A DNA stretch of 64,000 nucleotides from Bacillota bacterium (GTDB lineage Bacteria > Bacillota > Sulfobacillia > RBS10-35 > JAJYVN01): positions 1 to 64,000 of the forward strand of contig JAJZMB010000072.1 in assembly GCA_021803205.1 (NCBI GenBank). The letters run 5' to 3'. Both the position numbers and the translations under genes were made by a program. Position 1 is the stretch's first letter, and each line of letters opens with the position of its first letter. Positions 61,671-64,000 of the stretch are shown here, in pieces. Under the pieces are notes generated by a model. It was not told the origin of the DNA and did no database searches. It saw nothing but the letters and a program-made list of their open reading frames with translations.

Positions 61671-62026
61671 GATGCAACCTCTTCCGCCATCTCGGGGACG
61701 CCCACGCAGGACGGCGTGAGCAGCCTCCACCTCCAGGAGGCGGAGCGCAGCGGCGGACTCGACAGCCAGGCCCTGTCATTGGCGGTGCGAATCACCACCA
61801 CGGCCAGCATCGCCTTCGTTACCCCGCCGCCGCGATGCGCCCGGGCTTCTGTGCGCGGGGGGATGCCCTCTGCGGTGGAATCTCGCCCCGGACCGCGCGG
61901 TACCCATGATTTGCGCAAAATTGCGCGGCGATGCCGAAAGGTGTCGTCGATGCTGCGGCGAACCGCCAACAGCCCCGGCGGAGGACCGGCGCAGCGGCCG
62001 GTCATTGCGGGTTGCGGAGGGCAGAT
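61671..62026. other. Gap between the HEAT-repeat and GNAT genes
   Basis: No gene recognised. The frames on both strands are shadows. The final bases supply GCGGAGG for the next gene. Confidence 0.35.
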
Positions 62027-62773
62027 ATGCTGGCGGCTGTGCCGCAGCGGCGGGCCGCCGAATGGCTGGCCTGGGATCCGGTTGGACACGCCTTCGGACT
62101 TTTCGCTTGCGCCGTGCCGCGCCAGCCGGTCTACGCCTGGTATAACCGCGCGGACCGCCGGCCGTGGCCGTCCGCTGTGCTCATCCGGCGCGCCGGGTGG
62201 TGGCTCTTCCCCCGTGAGGATGTCGACCTGCACGTCGTCGGCGAGTTGGTGCGTGCCGGCGGGGCTCCGCACTCGCTCACCGTGCCGCGCTGGCTCGCTC
62301 CCGTGGCCGCACGGGTGTGGGCCCACGTGCCCGCCTCGGATTCGTCGCTCCTGGTGTGCACCGCCGACACCTTCATGCCCAGCGAAGACCATCTCACGCT
62401 GCCGGTGACGCCGGAACTCTTCCTGCGGCTGGGCATGGGCCGGACGGCCTTCCCTGGTGTGTTGGGCCCCGATGCCGCAGCCGAGTGTCGCGTACCGTTC
62501 TATGCGGCCTTGGCGGATGGCGCCGCGGCCGCCGTGGCCCAGGGCTCGGTGGCGACCCGGCAGGTGCGGGCGATCGAGCAGGTGATCACCCGGCCCGATT
62601 TGCGCGGGCGGGGCTATGGGAGGTCCGTGGTCAGCCGGCTCACCGCGCACATCCTCGCCGAGGGCAAACTCCCCATCTATCAAGTGGAGGACGGTAACGC
62701 GCCCTCGCGGCGCTTGGCGGAAGCGCTGGGGTTCTGGCATCACACGCGCTTCACCACCTTCTATTTCGACTGA
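62027..62773 (+). CDS. GNAT family N-acetyltransferase
   Basis: 248 aa from ATG at 62027, just after GCGGAGG; earlier ATG gives a non-homologous extension. The C-terminal half is a GNAT fold with the acetyl-CoA loop VITRPDLRGRGYGRSVVSRL (Q/RxxGxG/A type), then IYQVEDGNAPSRRLAEALGF. The N-terminal half is a separate, GNAT-like or acceptor-binding region typical of FR47-type proteins. Acceptor unknown. A TGCCCGGC/GCCGGGCA hairpin near 62800-62820 could end the transcript. Confidence 0.85.
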   Translation: MLAAVPQRRAAEWLAWDPVGHAFGLFACAVPRQPVYAWYNRADRRPWPSAVLIRRAGWWLFPREDVDLHVVGELVRAGGAPHSLTVPRWLAPVAARVWAHVPASDSSLLVCTADTFMPSEDHLTLPVTPELFLRLGMGRTAFPGVLGPDAAAECRVPFYAALADGAAAAVAQGSVATRQVRAIEQVITRPDLRGRGYGRSVVSRLTAHILAEGKLPIYQVEDGNAPSRRLAEALGFWHHTRFTTFYFD

Positions 62774-63077
62774 CCATTTGATCGGATGGGGGCTGCCCGG
62801 CGACGGCCGGGCACCGGAGCGCCCCCGTCGCGCACCGCGCCCGTTTGTCCGGACGTTCACGCCATCCAAGACGGCCGCCGACCGCGGCAAACCGGCTCCG
62901 GACACCCGGGCGTCTGTGGCCGCCCGGAACCCCCTGCACCTCCACATGGCAGCACACGGACCAGCATAGGCATGACGGCGATCGGGGGCAGTCCGCGGAA
63001 AACCGCCCGCTGCCATACGCCCGCCTCGGGTCGCGGTCCTCCCCCCATGCGCATTTGACCGGTTGGAGGGCGTTTTG
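62774..63077. other. Gap before the P-type ATPase gene
   Basis: Begins with a TGCCCGGC-GAC-GGCCGGGCA hairpin (62799-62819) lacking a T tract. It ends with GGAGGG at 63065-63070, the ribosome site of the ATPase. No gene. Confidence 0.4.
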
Positions 63078-64000
63078 TTGCAACGCACGTCCCAGCCCCG
63101 GGTCCGTCTCTCAGGCGGGTCGCCAAAGCCCCGCACCCGTGGGGCGCGGGGCACCTACAGCCCCCCAGGGCGCCCGAACTCCGCAGCGTTGCCTCCGGAG
63201 GCGGGCGCGCCTCCCTACCATTTCCTGAGCGCGCTGGAGGCCTGTGCGCATCAGGGTACCCACCCGGAGAATGGGCTGACGGCGGCGGAAGTAAAGGCCC
63301 GGCTGCTGCGGGATGGCCCCAACCGTCTTTTGGCTGCGCCACGCGCCCCGTTGTGGCGGCTGCTCCTCGCTCAGTTCGACGACTTCATGGTCCTTGTGCT
63401 GTTGGGGGCCGCCACGGTCTCCTTCGTTCTGGGCGAGCATGCCGATGCCCTGGCCGTGTTGGCGATTGTTGCCATCAACGCCGCCCTCGGTTTTGCGCAG
63501 GAGACACGCGCCGAAAAGTCCCTGGACGCTCTGCGCCGCCTCGCCGCCCCGGCTGCGCGCGTCGTGCGCGACGGCCGGGTGCAGACCGTCGCGGCCGAGG
63601 AGGTGGTTCCAGGGGATCTGCTGCTGCTGGAGGCGGGGGATCGTACAGCGGCCGACGCCCGGATCCTTGACACCGTCTCTTTGGCGGTGGAGGAGTCCGC
63701 GCTGACCGGAGAGTCGCGTCCCGTAGCCAAGAACGGCGCGCCGCTGCCTCGTTCGAGCGGGCAGCCGTCTCCGACCGTGGAGGCGTCGGCTCCTGCCGCG
63801 CCCAGGAGGCGTACCGCGGGCGCAGCGGATGCTCCCCGGGGGGATGTGCCGCCGGGGGACCGTCGCAACATGGTTTTTCAGGGTAGTCACATCGTTCGCG
63901 GACGGGCTCGGGTCGTGGTCACGGCTACGGGCATGTCCACCGAAGTCGGGCGCATCGCCGGGCTCATCCTGGACGCCGGGTTCGTGGCCACCCCTTTACA
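63078..64000 (+). CDS. P-type cation-transporting ATPase (P2A-like), 5' part
   Basis: Starts at TTG 63078, 7-8 nt after GGAGGG, and runs off the right edge with about 307 codons visible. A 50-residue Pro/Arg-rich extension is followed by the cation ATPase N-terminal domain (HFLSALEACAHQGT, GLTAAEVKARLLRDGPNRL). Helices 1-2 (FDDFMVLVLLGAATVSFVLG) and the A-domain with EESALTGESRPVAKN (TGES) follow. A 35-residue Pro/Ala-rich insertion precedes DRRNMVFQGSHIVRGRARVV. The phosphorylated DKTG site lies beyond the window. Calcium or manganese is the usual substrate of this group. Confidence 0.9.
   Translation, partial: MQRTSQPRVRLSGGSPKPRTRGARGTYSPPGRPNSAALPPEAGAPPYHFLSALEACAHQGTHPENGLTAAEVKARLLRDGPNRLLAAPRAPLWRLLLAQFDDFMVLVLLGAATVSFVLGEHADALAVLAIVAINAALGFAQETRAEKSLDALRRLAAPAARVVRDGRVQTVAAEEVVPGDLLLLEAGDRTAADARILDTVSLAVEESALTGESRPVAKNGAPLPRSSGQPSPTVEASAPAAPRRRTAGAADAPRGDVPPGDRRNMVFQGSHIVRGRARVVVTATGMSTEVGRIAGLILDAGFVATPL

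Noticed and set aside
61700..61820. Minus-strand KAMLAVVVIRTAND segment resembling the start of a cyclic-di-AMP receptor
   Set aside because: Similarity ends after about 15 residues and the following sequence does not match in any frame.

Overview
High-GC bacterial chromosome with dense gene islands separated by many long, poorly coding gaps. Gene content points to a Bacillota lineage: PyrR-controlled pyrimidine operon, CsoR-type and ArsR/CadC-type metal sensors, a QoxABCD-type quinol oxidase and FmdB and SIMPL proteins. APS reductase plus ATP sulfurylase and a DsrE/flavoprotein cluster resemble aerobic sulfur-metabolising Sulfobacillus-like organisms. That placement is inferred from gene content, not from a marker tree. 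Start codons are often GTG or TTG, and two genes appear to start at CTG.

Left third (1-16.6 kb): a partial gene at the edge, an acyl-CoA thioesterase and an O-antigen-ligase-like membrane protein on the minus strand; then a sulfate-assimilation pair (cysH-type APS reductase, sat); a decayed transposase; and the pyrimidine cluster pyrR-pyrB-pyrC-carA-carB-pyrF. The cluster has a recognisable promoter, a leader and an attenuator-type terminator. The pyrC product has lost most metal ligands of dihydroorotase. carA and carB are separated by about 0.7 kb of repeat-bearing DNA. pyrD and pyrE are not in the window.

Middle (16.6-33.5 kb): glutamate synthase large subunit (gltB), FmdB, a SIMPL protein, asparagine synthetase, a LysR regulator divergent from selD, a cysteine desulfurase, a CsoR-family sensor with a Ni/Co-type permease, and a minus-strand ArsR-(small membrane protein)-CDF zinc/cadmium exporter operon.

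33.5-49 kb: an Rrf2 Fe-S regulator next to a four-gene aa3/bo3-type quinol oxidase; a wrecked FAD-oxidase pseudogene; an EamA transporter; a DsrE-methyltransferase-SQR-like flavoprotein cluster; a sugar-phosphate epimerase-like protein; RidA; a lipoprotein; an EVE protein; and a GltD-type small subunit 26 kb from gltB.

Right part (49-64 kb): two MFS transporters, a HesB-like protein overlapping a histidine phosphatase, a methyltransferase, a heterodimeric ABC exporter with one degenerate ATP site, a membrane-anchored hypothetical, a second phosphatase downstream of a C14 tract, a HEAT-repeat protein, a GNAT acetyltransferase and the 5' part of a P-type ATPase.

The least explained feature is a set of dispersed intergenic repeats. 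Families are called A to E here, roughly 60-110 nt each, about two-thirds identical between copies by eye. They recur in the gaps at about 11.7, 38.7, 45.1, 46.3, 50.8, 53.8, 54.9 and 60.1 kb. Several keep peptide-like conservation or a shared start codon, and others carry hairpins. No CRISPR array, rRNA, convincing tRNA or intact insertion sequence was found.
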